A stretch of 64,000 nucleotides of DNA from Lineus longissimus (lineage: Eukaryota; Nemertea; Pilidiophora; Heteronemertea; Lineidae): contig NC_088312.1 of assembly GCF_910592395.1 (NCBI RefSeq), forward strand, positions 11,284,001-11,348,000, read 5' to 3'. Within the stretch, counting starts at the first letter, position 1. Every line of letters starts with the position of its first letter. Below, in pieces: positions 55,801 to 64,000 of this stretch. Below the pieces are notes generated by a model. That model searched no databases. It saw nothing but the letters and a program-made list of their open reading frames with translations, and had not been told where the DNA came from. The position numbers and the translations under genes are program-made.

Positions 55801-55899
55801 CACAATCTTAAGTTCCATCTGTTGACGAAACAACATCGCCTTAAAGCGCTGTGTCAATATCGAGAGAACCGACCAGATACTAATGTGACCACAGACTGA
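52257..55899 (+). CDS. Coiled-coil C2H2 zinc-finger protein A, two alternative 3' zinc-finger exons
   Basis: Family not recognised. Exon A (52,257-52,886) encodes a long coiled coil. Exon B (53,209-53,775) encodes a Ser/Pro-rich middle region. Exon B ends in phase 0 and can join either exon C (54,313-54,711, four fingers, 531 residues in total) or exon D (55,531-55,899, three fingers, 521 residues). Both terminal exons begin in phase 0, end in a stop, and have their own downstream AATAAA. A likely nuclear DNA-binding regulator that oligomerises through the coiled coil (inferred). A paralogue lies tail to tail at 60,003-62,129. The alternative use of C and D is inferred from structure, not from transcripts. 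Confidence 0.85.
53209..53775 (+). CDS. Zinc-finger gene A, exon B: Ser/Pro-rich middle with DLSV motif
   Basis: Encodes residues 211-399. The acceptor is TTATTTCAG and the donor GAAAAG|GTAGGC. Near the start, MNLPEFQTAMDLSV (218-231) matches MEIPDFTPSLDLSV in the paralogue. The remainder is low-complexity and poorly conserved. The open frame runs 249 nt past the donor, but the paralogue's exon ends at the equivalent place. Confidence 0.85.
54313..54711 (+). CDS. Zinc-finger gene A, alternative terminal exon C: four C2H2 fingers
   Basis: Acceptor TATTTGCAG. Encodes 132 residues with four C2H2 fingers, each C-x2-C-x12-H-x3-H. They start at CDICWKPF, CNICSRLF, CPFCHRGF and CTVCGLCS. The linker between fingers 2 and 3 is HYDEKPHK, close to the canonical TGEKP type. 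Ends KHKMKKL and TGA. An AATAAA at 54,879-54,884 would close this isoform. Confidence 0.88.
   Translation, partial: LSNRWPDSAPRQTEGSVVSLSRTCDICWKPFLTKMELKFHMAQHKQEGYTYQCNICSRLFNSTSALGSHKRIHYDEKPHKCPFCHRGFSQKSTLKSHMNSHSTKFKCTVCGLCSSTRYNFDRHMRKHKMKKL
54879..54884 (+). terminator. Candidate polyadenylation signal after exon C
   Basis: An AATAAA 168 nt past the exon C stop. It would end the four-finger isoform before exon D is reached. Confidence 0.55.
55531..55899 (+). CDS. Zinc-finger gene A, alternative terminal exon D: three C2H2 fingers
   Basis: Acceptor GTCTTTACAG at 55,530. Encodes 122 residues: MQLTGLGERDKFGIKQGEYD, then three fingers starting at CPICAVLK, CHICGRRF and CEICDRGF. Histidine spacings are x3, x4 and x5 in that order, exactly as in the paralogue's terminal exon. 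The tail RLKALCQYRENRPDTN resembles the paralogue's KKLMQLKREHPELN. Because exon C carries a stop, this exon must be reached by skipping C. It starts with ATG, so a separate short gene is a less likely alternative. Confidence 0.83.
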   Translation: MQLTGLGERDKFGIKQGEYDLMCPICAVLKESKAELDIHMMDHTEEKRFCCHICGRRFKFRGALRRHINGLHNQIRRHRCEICDRGFNAAHNLKFHLLTKQHRLKALCQYRENRPDTNVTTD

Positions 55900-55926
55900 A
55901 AAATGTATGACACTGCAAGCCTTGAT

Positions 55927-56167
55927 TTAAAGGCCTACGTTGTTCATTAAAAATGTTGAATTTGTAATTGAATTTAAAAATGTCCAATTGCGAAAATACA
56001 TACTAAATATAAATGTCAACATTGCCGTTGTGTAGACTGATATACAAATACTATGAATACCAAGTTTAAAGAAATTTGTATTCATAATAACTGCACTACG
56101 GCATTGTGTATTAGTGCATTTCTATTTAACTTGACCACAAGTGATTACGAACGGCGTACCCCTTTAA
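55927..56167. mobile_element. TTAA-bounded MITE family 1, copy 4, in the 3'UTR of zinc-finger gene A
   Basis: TTAAAGGCCTACGTTGTTCA ... CGGCGTACCCCTTTAA. It starts 28 nt past the exon D stop, so it would be transcribed in the three-finger isoform. Confidence 0.87.
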
Positions 56168-56518
56168 ATGGCCGGGCAGCAAACCTTGGTTTGACGGACA
56201 CCAATCACTCTGTTACACAAGTTTAAGCTGTAAGACCTATCACCCGGTACATTTTCCATATGTCGGACTTGAAATGAGTGGTGGAGGTCACCCGAAAAAA
56301 AGTAGTATGACAGAAAGGCTTGCATAGGATGCTAAATTTCTGGTCAATGCAAGATAACCTGCAATTTTGAAATATTCTCAGAAAGTTGGATCTCTGTACA
56401 AAAACTCCACCCCAAACCTTTGGCCAATGCACATTAGTTTTGGCCCTTCGTTGTGTAGCTCCACTCATCCCTCAGAATGGTATTTATTTATTCTGGGTTT
56501 TGTGATCTCTTGAAATGG

Positions 56519-56524
56519 AATAAA
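56519..56524 (+). terminator. Candidate polyadenylation signal after exon D
   Basis: An AATAAA about 620 nt past the exon D stop. The 3'UTR so defined contains a whole TTAA-bounded MITE (55,927-56,167). Confidence 0.4.
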
Positions 56525-56571
56525 TAGTTTTTATGTTAGGAAAATATTTGTCTTCGTTCATGCTTTAAAAA

Positions 56572-56738
56572 TACAGTAGAGCCGCTCTATTTATAAGGAC
56601 ACTCTCAGGACTGAAAAGAGCTGTCCTTAATAGAGAGGTGTCCTGATTAGAGAGGTCAAATTGACTGGAAAGAACCAATTTGGGACTGAAACTAGTGTCC
56701 TTAATAGAGAGGTTTCTGCTTAGAGAAGTTCCACTGTA
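56572..56738. mobile_element. Pogo/Tigger-like MITE, copy 10, after zinc-finger gene A
   Basis: Starts TACAGTAGAGCCGCTCTA and ends AGAAGTTCCACTGTA, about 50 bp after the candidate polyadenylation signal. Confidence 0.86.
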
Positions 56739-57029
56739 TATCAGGGTTCTGGACCTCTACACTGTCAGAAATTTAATTATGTGCCACCTCTCCCTCCTTT
56801 AACTGGTAATCATGCTTTATGCCGTCTCTTGGGTAGTCCAAATGAAGTCTATTGAAAGGACATTGTACATCCATTTAAAAAACCAATTCAATATGATGTC
56901 CGTACTCGTGGAATGAATGTGACAATTCCAGAAGAAGCTAAGTAAATGCACATATAATTGCTTTGAGTGATGGGGATTGGGTAAGGTTCTTTTATAGATG
57001 TTAAAGCATGGTCAATCACACCTCAGGCC

Positions 57030-57440
57030 TGGATTCCAACAACTGTCTGCTGTATGGTCTCCCCGGAAAGACCATTGCTCCACTACCGAGCAGCCCGGAT
57101 CATCAGCAGAACTAGAAAGCATGACCACATCGCACCTGTCCTCCACTGGCTCCCTGTTAAACAGACAATACAGTTTAAGATACTCCTGCTGTGCCTCAAG
57201 GTGGTTCATGGTATGGTACCAGCTTACCTGTGAATCTCAAGTGTGTGGACCGGCCGCGTGACACCATATCGTTATCTGACACCACATTGGTGTGCACACG
57301 ATCAAGAACCAAGTTTGGTAACCACTGCTTTTCCTCATGCGGCCCCTGCTCATGGAATGCCCTGCCGAAGCACATCAGAGACTGAATCTATCTTGGCCTT
57401 CAAGAGCCTTTAAAAATCCTTGCTTTTCAGTACTGCATTT
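57030..57440 (+). mobile_element. Degenerate LINE reverse-transcriptase C-terminus
   Basis: Across frames one reads HIAPVLHWLPVKQTIQFKIL then LLCLKVVHGMVPAYL, the standard end region of jockey/CR1/L2-type proteins, interrupted by stops and frame changes. Confidence 0.72.
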
Positions 57441-57899
57441 GGGGGAGGTAGCGCTTATAGCAGATTTTATCTGGATTCTGCACTCTATATAGGACATTAT
57501 TGTCTTGTATTGTATACAGACAGCAGATGGCAGTCCCTTACCCTTAAATAGCAGACCAGAAAACCCACTGATGAGCACCACCTCAACGTATGAGTGAGGG
57601 GGTGTTTAGGGTATGGATCATATGGATAGTAAATTTAAGAGAGAATGATTGGTTATGACTGTCAGTCATGACACACCAGAGGAATACCTGTTACTGACTA
57701 TACAGGCACGTATAGCCAGAAATCTGTCAAAATTGATATCCAAAGACTTGCGATGTTGTATTTCCCTTGTAGTGTCCTCCTAGTGAGTGTGACATCCCCA
57801 TGTATGACAAATCGCCACTTGCGTGTCTCGAACCCAAAAATATGATAACTAGATTATATTTTCTATAAATCATTTATTGACTTACATCATATGGATAGA

Positions 57900-58101
57900 A
57901 TATTCCTTTGAGGACTTTGAATCTGCCTCATGATCGGCAGAAGTTTCAAAATATCCAGATTTTGAATCTGATTACGCATGCTCATGAATGAGATCATTGG
58001 TGTTCTTATTCATGCGCATGTGTAACTGGGAACAAAATCTGGAAAATTTGTTCCAACTTCCGCCAATCGTGGCGTTTATTCAAAATCCTCAAACAAGTAT
58101 T
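57900..58101. mobile_element. Fold-back element, about 100-bp arms with almost no loop
   Basis: The left arm (57,900-57,996) and right arm (58,001-58,101) are imperfect inverted copies, sharing CAGATTTTG, GGCAGAAGTT/GGCGGAAGTT and CATGCTCATGAAT/CATGCGCATGAAT. A related half arm lies at about 39,250-39,320. Confidence 0.75.
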
Positions 58102-60002
58102 ACTGGATCAACAGCTAGTGAGCCTGGCCCAACATCGACTAGCAGCAGCCACTTCTTAATAGTTGGCCTACTAAAGTAGACTTTAAAACAAAATAACATC
58201 GAGATGGAGACAGAAGCACTCAGAAAAATTAACTAGATCTAAAATTATTACACAAGACTAATAAGCACGATACCACTTCAACAGAGCTTCCATGCAAAAT
58301 GTGAGATAAAAATTTTCATGATTCTTACTTTTGGATTTGACCCAAAGCCAGTTACAGGTGATTGTCTAGGCCTACTCTGTTCCGTCAAAAATGTGAACAA
58401 TATTGCTGTGCAGTATACAGTATACAATACAAGTATGTACATAGAATTATTGACTATTCCTTACAGAGCAGGTCGGAATATAACATCATTATTATGGCAG
58501 TCTGGAACCCTTACAGTCATGAGTAGCCAACAACTCTAACATAGTCGTAACGTACTGTAGGAACCTCACTGAGGTTTCCATGCATGTGTGCAGACTCAAA
58601 CAAATTGGACACACAGAAGCTTTTTACACTTAAATTGTGTACAACAGTGCACAACAAACCAAATCCACAGCCTCTGAAAGTCGTCACAGACATGTACTCT
58701 TCTTGAGAAGGTCCAAACCAGATCAAAAGGATCCTGGCACAGTTTATCATAAATCTGGTTGGCACAATAATTTCATTAATGCTTGTAAAATAGGCACATG
58801 AATCATAGTTATTACATGAGATTAGCAGGAACACTTCGAACCTTAAAATAGATCTCTTCCACTCGATGAACAGTAATATTTTCAAACCTGGAAAGTAACC
58901 GACAACCAAAAACACTAGAGGATCATAACTCTCACTCTGTAATCCTTGTGTGCAAGTGTAATCTACCCTGACGTGTCATCTGCATCCTTAAAAAGACGTA
59001 CTAACTTATTACGTTTACATATTGGCACATATAGAATCCTCTTCCCGCACATATTAGGCTTCTCACCCATGAGTTTGTTTTGAACTGATCAAAATACACT
59101 ACCCAACCTAGACTAGTTAATTGGTATCAGAATGCTACACTGCAAGTCTTATCTTCAACAAGCATAAGTGTGACAGGAGTGAATACTGTAAACCTGAAAA
59201 TTTTCACAACTTTAAATGTTAGTGATTTTGACCTTTTCGGGATTCACGAGGATTAAATACAGTGTTTAAGATCATAACTTAAAGGTATATGCATTCGAGA
59301 GGAAATTTTCACGAGATGAAATTTGGCGTCTGACCCTCTATTAGCGAAAATAGTAAAAATTAAACTGTAGTGAAAATTTCTAGGTTTACAGTATCTGATA
59401 TTGTGGTAGAATGTCCTTTTGTCGTTAAAGTGACGACAACAGACAACTTTCAAATGAGAGGACACGCTGCCGCATTCTCAGGCCCACAGTGCATTGTTGT
59501 TGTCCAAAATAAGGCTGACAGAATAACATTGGCCAAATATGAGCACACAATGTCCAAACAAATGCATCCATCTCGGAACATGTATGCACGGTTTCTTTGT
59601 TGAATATGACTTCTCCACAGCATGCAGTCTGTGCATTTACATGAATATTTTCACTGCTATGTGCATCATCGATACTTGTACATCAGAGAATGGTGATATT
59701 CGTTACTTCAGTATGAAATTTCAATTAATACTATTGGTCCCCACATCTGTCATTCCACCGAACTGAACAGACAAGTCTGAAAATAGAGAGAGAAAATCAT
59801 ATCAAGGCAATGTCTGGATTAGTTTGATTTTCTACGTTTCATCAAGATTTGTTGATCACGTTGGATTTATACCACCTTGACACAACCAATGCTACATTCT
59901 AACCCAATCATACGCAGTTCAAATACCACGACAACTTCTGAAGTGTAGTACTCTCTGCTGCCTAAGAATTAGTGAAAAGGGATCAACACACCTGTGTACA
60001 TT
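58102..60002. other. Space between the convergent zinc-finger genes; one MITE only
   Basis: Apart from the MITE at 59,184-59,393 I see no exon. It must contain the 3'UTR of zinc-finger gene B, whose end I could not place. Confidence 0.5.
59184..59393. mobile_element. 210-bp MITE with 24-bp inverted ends
   Basis: TACTGTAAACCTGAAAATTT ... AAATTTCTAGGTTTACAGTA. Two mismatches between ends; TA at both margins. Confidence 0.82.
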
Positions 60003-60347
60003 TCAGTTTAATTCAGGATGTTCTCTCTTCAGCTGCATTAACTTCTTCCTACGGTGTGTCGTAGTATTCAAATGAGACTCAAAATTCTGTTTGGTGAGAC
60101 AGTGCGTCCCGCAAATATTACAGGAATACGGCCGGTAGGACGAATGGACTCCTTTCACATGCGTCTTCAGGGTTGACCTCTGGAGGAATTTACGTCCACA
60201 GACTGTGCATTGGTGAGGTCTCTCCCCCGTATGAGACAAGAGATGGAGCTTGAATCCACTTGGCGTGAACAGCACCTTGCCACAAATGCCACATGTGATG
60301 ACTTTTCTGTCAGAGTCCTCCACTTTTATGTTCGGTTTTGGGTACTG
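60003..60347 (-). CDS. Zinc-finger gene B, terminal exon: three C2H2 fingers
   Basis: Acceptor ATTTTCAG. The exon starts QYPKPNIKVEDSDRKVIT; IKVE fits the sumoylation consensus. Three fingers follow, starting CGICGKVL, CTVCGRKF and CNICGTHC, with histidine spacings x3, x4 and x5. SHTGERPHQC is a classic inter-finger linker. Ends REHPELN and TGA. Confidence 0.9.
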   Translation of the reverse strand, partial: QYPKPNIKVEDSDRKVITCGICGKVLFTPSGFKLHLLSHTGERPHQCTVCGRKFLQRSTLKTHVKGVHSSYRPYSCNICGTHCLTKQNFESHLNTTTHRRKKLMQLKREHPELN

Positions 60348-62129
60348 CTGAAAATATATTGATGATTGTGAATGAAAAAATATCCAGATGTCTGTGTGAT
60401 AAGTCATAAATCACACAATCCCAGTTAGGGCGTGCAGAAGACCCAGGTGGGCACCAGAAAACCGCAAGGCTGCCCCCAGCACCTTGGTACAAAAAAACAT
60501 CTTTAGCTTTTTGTTTGTTCAATGGTATCGAAGTTTTATCATCAACTGGAGAAAATAAAAATAAAATAGCAGCTTACCTTTCCATCTGAATATGCTCCGG
60601 ATGAACTAGCCACTGATGTTATATCCATACTCCCAAGACTAGGCACATTCAACACTGGCACGACGGACCCAGAAACCGAGGTAGGACTTTTCAAGTTTGT
60701 GTTCAACTGCATCTCACCATAAGTGGACATGTCTACGATGGCAGTTTTCGAGTTTCTTTCATGACTCATGCCAGTAGTCAATGGAAAGAAAGTCTCGGTG
60801 GAATTGTAAGAAGTGTTGGGTGAACTAATGGCAGTATTGGTCGCACTTATGCTAGGTTTTGATAATGGTGATGATATGGGCGGCGATTTCAATGGAGAAC
60901 CCAATGGTGTCCAAGCTGGAAAGACTGTACACTGGTTGGATGGATGTGATATAAATGAGTCTAAGTTTGGCCCGGTGCTCGGTGAATTAGGTGTTTTGTT
61001 GCTCCCATGCTGTGGTATGATGTTTGATAAGCCAAAATCGTCCCTTACAACAGAAAGGTCCAATGAAGGTGTGAAGTCAGGAATTTCCATTGTGCTGCGG
61101 GAGGTGGCACTGGACAGAGTCTGAAATTAAAATATTATTTTAAAATAGTTTTAAAATCTATTCAAAGAGTGTTTGCATAACATTCTAAAAATGTATCTGA
61201 AGGTTCCTCAGATTAAGCGTAAGTCAATGTAGTCCTTTTTCGGCAAGTGATTTTTATTAGTACTTTGTATCAGTAAATCACAACATAAAGCACTAGTACT
61301 GTTCTCAACCTTGGTGTGTCATTTTTTACATAGATGCAGACTATACATGAAGATTAGGTAAAGCATGAGTATGAAGGCAAGAGACAAGCTCTATTCAAAA
61401 TGGTGAAGGGAAACATGAGAGCTCCTCCTGTTATCCAAAGCTTCAGGCTACCCCTCTTAGGGTTTTAAAAACAAAACTTACATGATCCGATTTGTCTTTT
61501 TCTCGCAATGATTTCTTTGTTACTTCATGTGCCCTCTTCTCGAGTTCCAGGGCTCGCAAACTGAAGTCCAATTGCTCTTTTAGTTCTGCGTTCTCCTTCA
61601 TCAGCTGGTTTTGTAGTTTATTTAAAAGTTTATCCTTCACCTGCACCTGTTCGTTGGTCAAAGCTAACTCAGATTTCAATCTTTCACAATCGTTTCTAAA
61701 TCGCACCAACTCCTTTTGTGTTTCACTGAGTTCTGATCGCGAATTTTCAACCATTTGGACATGGTTTGATAAATCTGATGAAATTTGTTTCACAGTCTGT
61801 TCCGAGGCTGAAAGTTCTAACTGTGCTCTGTTTAAGAGTCTCTCCTTCGCTTGAATCTCATTCCTTAACTGTGTGACTTCTTCACTGCCCATCTCTTCAA
61901 CTGGTCGCATTTCTTCCAATTGTCTTTTGCGAATATCAACCTCTTTTTCTGCAATTTCGACAGCGTGTTCTTTTACCATGAGTTCTGCCTGGTATTTTGT
62001 CAGATAACTGAATAATTCTGACCACGCCCTGGTTAATACATTGCCTTTACTATGAAGTTCCTGCTGCATGTCATCCAACTGAAGGCATCTATTTTCTTCT
62101 TGGGATTCTGGCATGCCTCTATATATCAT
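60003..62129 (-). CDS. Coiled-coil C2H2 zinc-finger protein B (paralogue of A)
   Basis: Three coding exons join in phase 0: 62,129-61,482, 61,120-60,578 and 60,347-60,003, giving 511 residues. Order of parts: coiled coil (about 25-210), Ser/Thr/Pro-rich middle with MEIPDFTPSLDLSV (227-240), and three C2H2 fingers (from residue 416). The same exon plan, phases and 5'UTR intron as gene A, in opposite orientation, show that the two arose by duplication. Probably a nuclear DNA-binding factor (inferred). I found no second terminal finger exon in the spaces around it. No canonical AATAAA was found close after the stop. Confidence 0.87.
60578..61120 (-). CDS. Zinc-finger gene B, exon B: Ser/Thr/Pro-rich middle
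   Basis: Encodes residues 217-397. The acceptor is AATTTCAG and the donor AAG|GTAAGC. It begins TLSSATSRSTMEIPDFTPSL with DLSV, then many S/T/P residues including GSPLKSPPISSPLSKP. Only the first 25 residues and a few patches resemble gene A, which suggests a disordered regulatory region. Confidence 0.85.
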
Positions 62130-62148
62130 CACACAGTGACCTCACGAT
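61482..62148 (-). CDS. Zinc-finger gene B, exon A: 5'UTR end plus coiled coil
   Basis: The acceptor TTTTTCAG is followed by 19 untranslated bases and ATG at 62,127-62,129. A second ATG (GGC-ATG-CCA) five codons later could be the true start. The LTRAWSELFSYLTKYQAEL block and the IAEKEVDIRKRQLEE segment match gene A closely. The C-terminal part LLNKLQNQLMKENAELKEQL is also shared. The donor is CAT|GTAAGT. Confidence 0.87.
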
Positions 62149-62403
62149 CTGAAAAATTTAAGTACAAGATAGAATGGAAGTTTGAACAAGGCATTCTGTA
62201 TGTCGTATGCATGTGAATGTACCAGTGCTATCGGTATACACAACACATGCACTACCTATGCAGTAGAGCAGCATAGGCCTTTGCTACGATTTTGATATGT
62301 ACTAGGCTAATAATATTTTCTCGGTGACAGTCTTAAACGCAAGCAGGTAGGTATGACTCTACGTAATAGGCCTCTCTACACCATGCACACTACAGTAGTA
62401 CAG

Positions 62404-63147
62404 ATGTTCCGCGCTAATTACTGATCGGCTCTATCTTAAGATTGCGCTGCGCGTTTTATCGACCCTATGATTGCGCGGCCATCTCGACATCGCGCAAGGC
62501 CGGTCCTGCGTGTTTTTAGGATCTGCGCTTTTTTTGGATCCGAGTTTATAGTCATTCCATGTCGATTCGGTGGTGGTTTTTTTACATTATTATTGACGGC
62601 AATATTGAATTTTTGCTACACCACTACCTACCCATCTATGGGGCGCTTATAGTTGGAAATAATCTAAAATATAGCAATAGAATTTTGTTCCGAATCATGA
62701 ATATTTGAATACTAGAATGACACAATGCACACTTTTTGGCATTGAATTAGGACACCTCTGAATTCAAGGACAGTATGAGTAGCCCATTTCTCAGTCCCAA
62801 GGGAAGGGTGTCAATAAAGATGTTAAAACTGTAGTAGCAGGTCAATTGTTGTTCCAATATCCACAACATTTTTGACGAGACAGCCACCCATATCATGACC
62901 GACGACCATGACCTATGCAAATTATATTAGAATCGTCATAATATATTCACTCATTAGAATACTCATAAGAATATTTGGATACACTCCAGGACCTACAGAG
63001 AGAAGTCCGCGCAGCACAATCTTACGACCAGCACAGCATAGGCCTAAACCGCCTTGCGCGATCTCGAGATGGCCGCGCAATCATAGGATCGGTAAAACGC
63101 GCAGCGCGATCTTAAGATAGCGCAGATTGGCAAATTGCGCGGAACAT
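62404..63147. mobile_element. 744-bp element with about 100-bp inverted ends upstream of zinc-finger gene B
   Basis: Left arm 62,404-62,505 and right arm 63,045-63,147 are inverted copies. Both share ATGTTCCGCGC, CTATCTTAAGAT, GCGCTGCGCGTTTTA, CCTATGATTGCGCGGCCATC and ATCGCGCAAGGC. The arms are CpG-rich in an AT-rich setting. The middle includes a decayed piece of the pogo-like MITE (about 62,752-62,835). No coding frame. Confidence 0.83.
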
Positions 63148-63215
63148 AGACAGTGTCAGTGCATGAGTGTGACAGCGTCTTTATTTAAATACTCTTCTTG
63201 ACTTCACTTTAAAGG

Positions 63216-63308
63216 CTAGAGGCCCTTACACCAGGCGGAGGAAGCCATTGGATGCTGGCCATGTTTGGGCCAGCAGTGGCTTCCTCCGCCTGGTGTAAAA
63301 GGGTCTAG
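63216..63308. repeat. Near-perfect hairpin, about 40-bp arms, 7-nt loop
   Basis: Left arm 63,216-63,260 and right arm 63,268-63,308. Nineteen bases (CACCAGGCGGAGGAAGCCA) are identical in the core. Small bulges (GG near the base, GAT near the loop). Confidence 0.85.
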
Positions 63309-63790
63309 GGGCCTATCACTAATCAGTAGGCATCACTCAATGATCAGGGTCAGGGACAGGGAGGGGGGAGGGCTTTTGACTGGCACTTTTCGAAGAAATT
63401 AGGCATCGCATTTGCAATTCAGCTGTATGTTGAGAATCTTTATTTGATAACATTTTAATTCAACACATAACCCAGGGAGACAACTTGCTTACAATGGTTT
63501 ATTTGATGCCAAAACAGCAAAAACATCAAGAAAACCCTTCTGGCTTCTGCATTTTTCCATCTGAGGTTTGACAGGGATTTTCGGAGTTGACAAGTTAGTT
63601 GGTTGTGTCTTTCAAACTAGACTTTGATTATAATGACCCATCCCGAACTTCAATGAACGTGAGCGAGGGAAGGAGCACACGGCTGACTCTAGTATTCGAG
63701 AATGCATGCACCCTTAAGTGGTGGATGATTTTTCATCAGGTTGTTCAGGTTACTTCGCCTTATCATCTTGCATGATAATCAATTACACTG

Positions 63791-63882
63791 CACAGGAACC
63801 TGCACCCCAGAGACCCCAAAAACCCAGAGACAAGTAGACACCCCTCTGGGGTTTTGGGGTCTCTGGGGTGCAGGTCCCTGTG
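63791..63882. repeat. Hairpin with 39-bp arms, 14-nt loop
   Basis: The arm CACAGGAACCTGCACCCCAG onward (63,791-63,829) pairs with 63,844-63,882 with two mismatches. C-rich and G-rich arms. Confidence 0.85.
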
Positions 63883-64000
63883 ATTACTATAAAGGGTCAT
63901 TCATAATGTTTAAGGCATGTTCTTATTGACCCAACCGTGACCCAATTAATTAACAGGGGCCTTGACACCTTTTCAGTTCCTACCGTGCCCTGAAGATGGC

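Overview
This is a nuclear genomic segment from an intron-rich, AT-rich invertebrate, most likely a marine animal. The grounds are GT-AG introns throughout, a vertebrate-like two-pore channel gene cut into 24 coding exons, tRNA-derived SINEs, CR1/L2-like LINE tails, and dense short inverted-repeat (MITE-like) elements. I cannot place the phylum from the sequence; mollusc, brachiopod, hemichordate or amphioxus-like genomes all remain possible.

Layout. Positions 1-33.7 kb hold no coding exon that I can support. They carry MITEs, SINEs, a LINE tail, local tandem duplications and a 24-bp minisatellite. Positions 33,728-51,352 (minus strand) hold a complete TPCN2-like gene (two-pore channel 2) that I assembled exon by exon. 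Its 24 exons have compatible phases and give 2,433 nt, i.e. 810 residues plus stop. Positions 52,248-56.5 kb (plus strand) hold a coiled-coil/C2H2 zinc-finger gene, head to head with TPCN2 across about 0.9 kb. It has two mutually exclusive candidate 3'-terminal zinc-finger exons. Positions 62,148-60,003 (minus strand) hold a clear paralogue with the same exon plan, tail to tail with the first. I do not recognise this coiled-coil/zinc-finger family by name.

How the parts relate. TPCN2 encodes a predicted endolysosomal cation channel. The lysosomal dileucine motif, the first pore filter and most of the PI(3,5)P2 site are conserved. A Val-to-Gln change in filter II and a Lys-to-Asn change in the lipid site set it apart. 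The zinc-finger pair are probable DNA-binding regulators: an N-terminal coiled coil likely for oligomerisation, a middle region with a shared DLSV motif, and C-terminal fingers. In one gene the fingers appear selectable by alternative splicing.

Mobile DNA is the other main theme. A pogo/Tigger-like MITE is present in about ten copies. Two TTAA-bounded families, a hAT-like family with 8-bp target duplications, a piggyBac-like inverted pair around the last TPCN2 exons, and a 1.67-kb inverted-repeat element are also present. One MITE lies only 11 nt inside a TPCN2 intron. TPCN2 also retains a dead copy of one exon, a partial duplicate of another, and an intronic array of seven evenly spaced CACGTG E-boxes.
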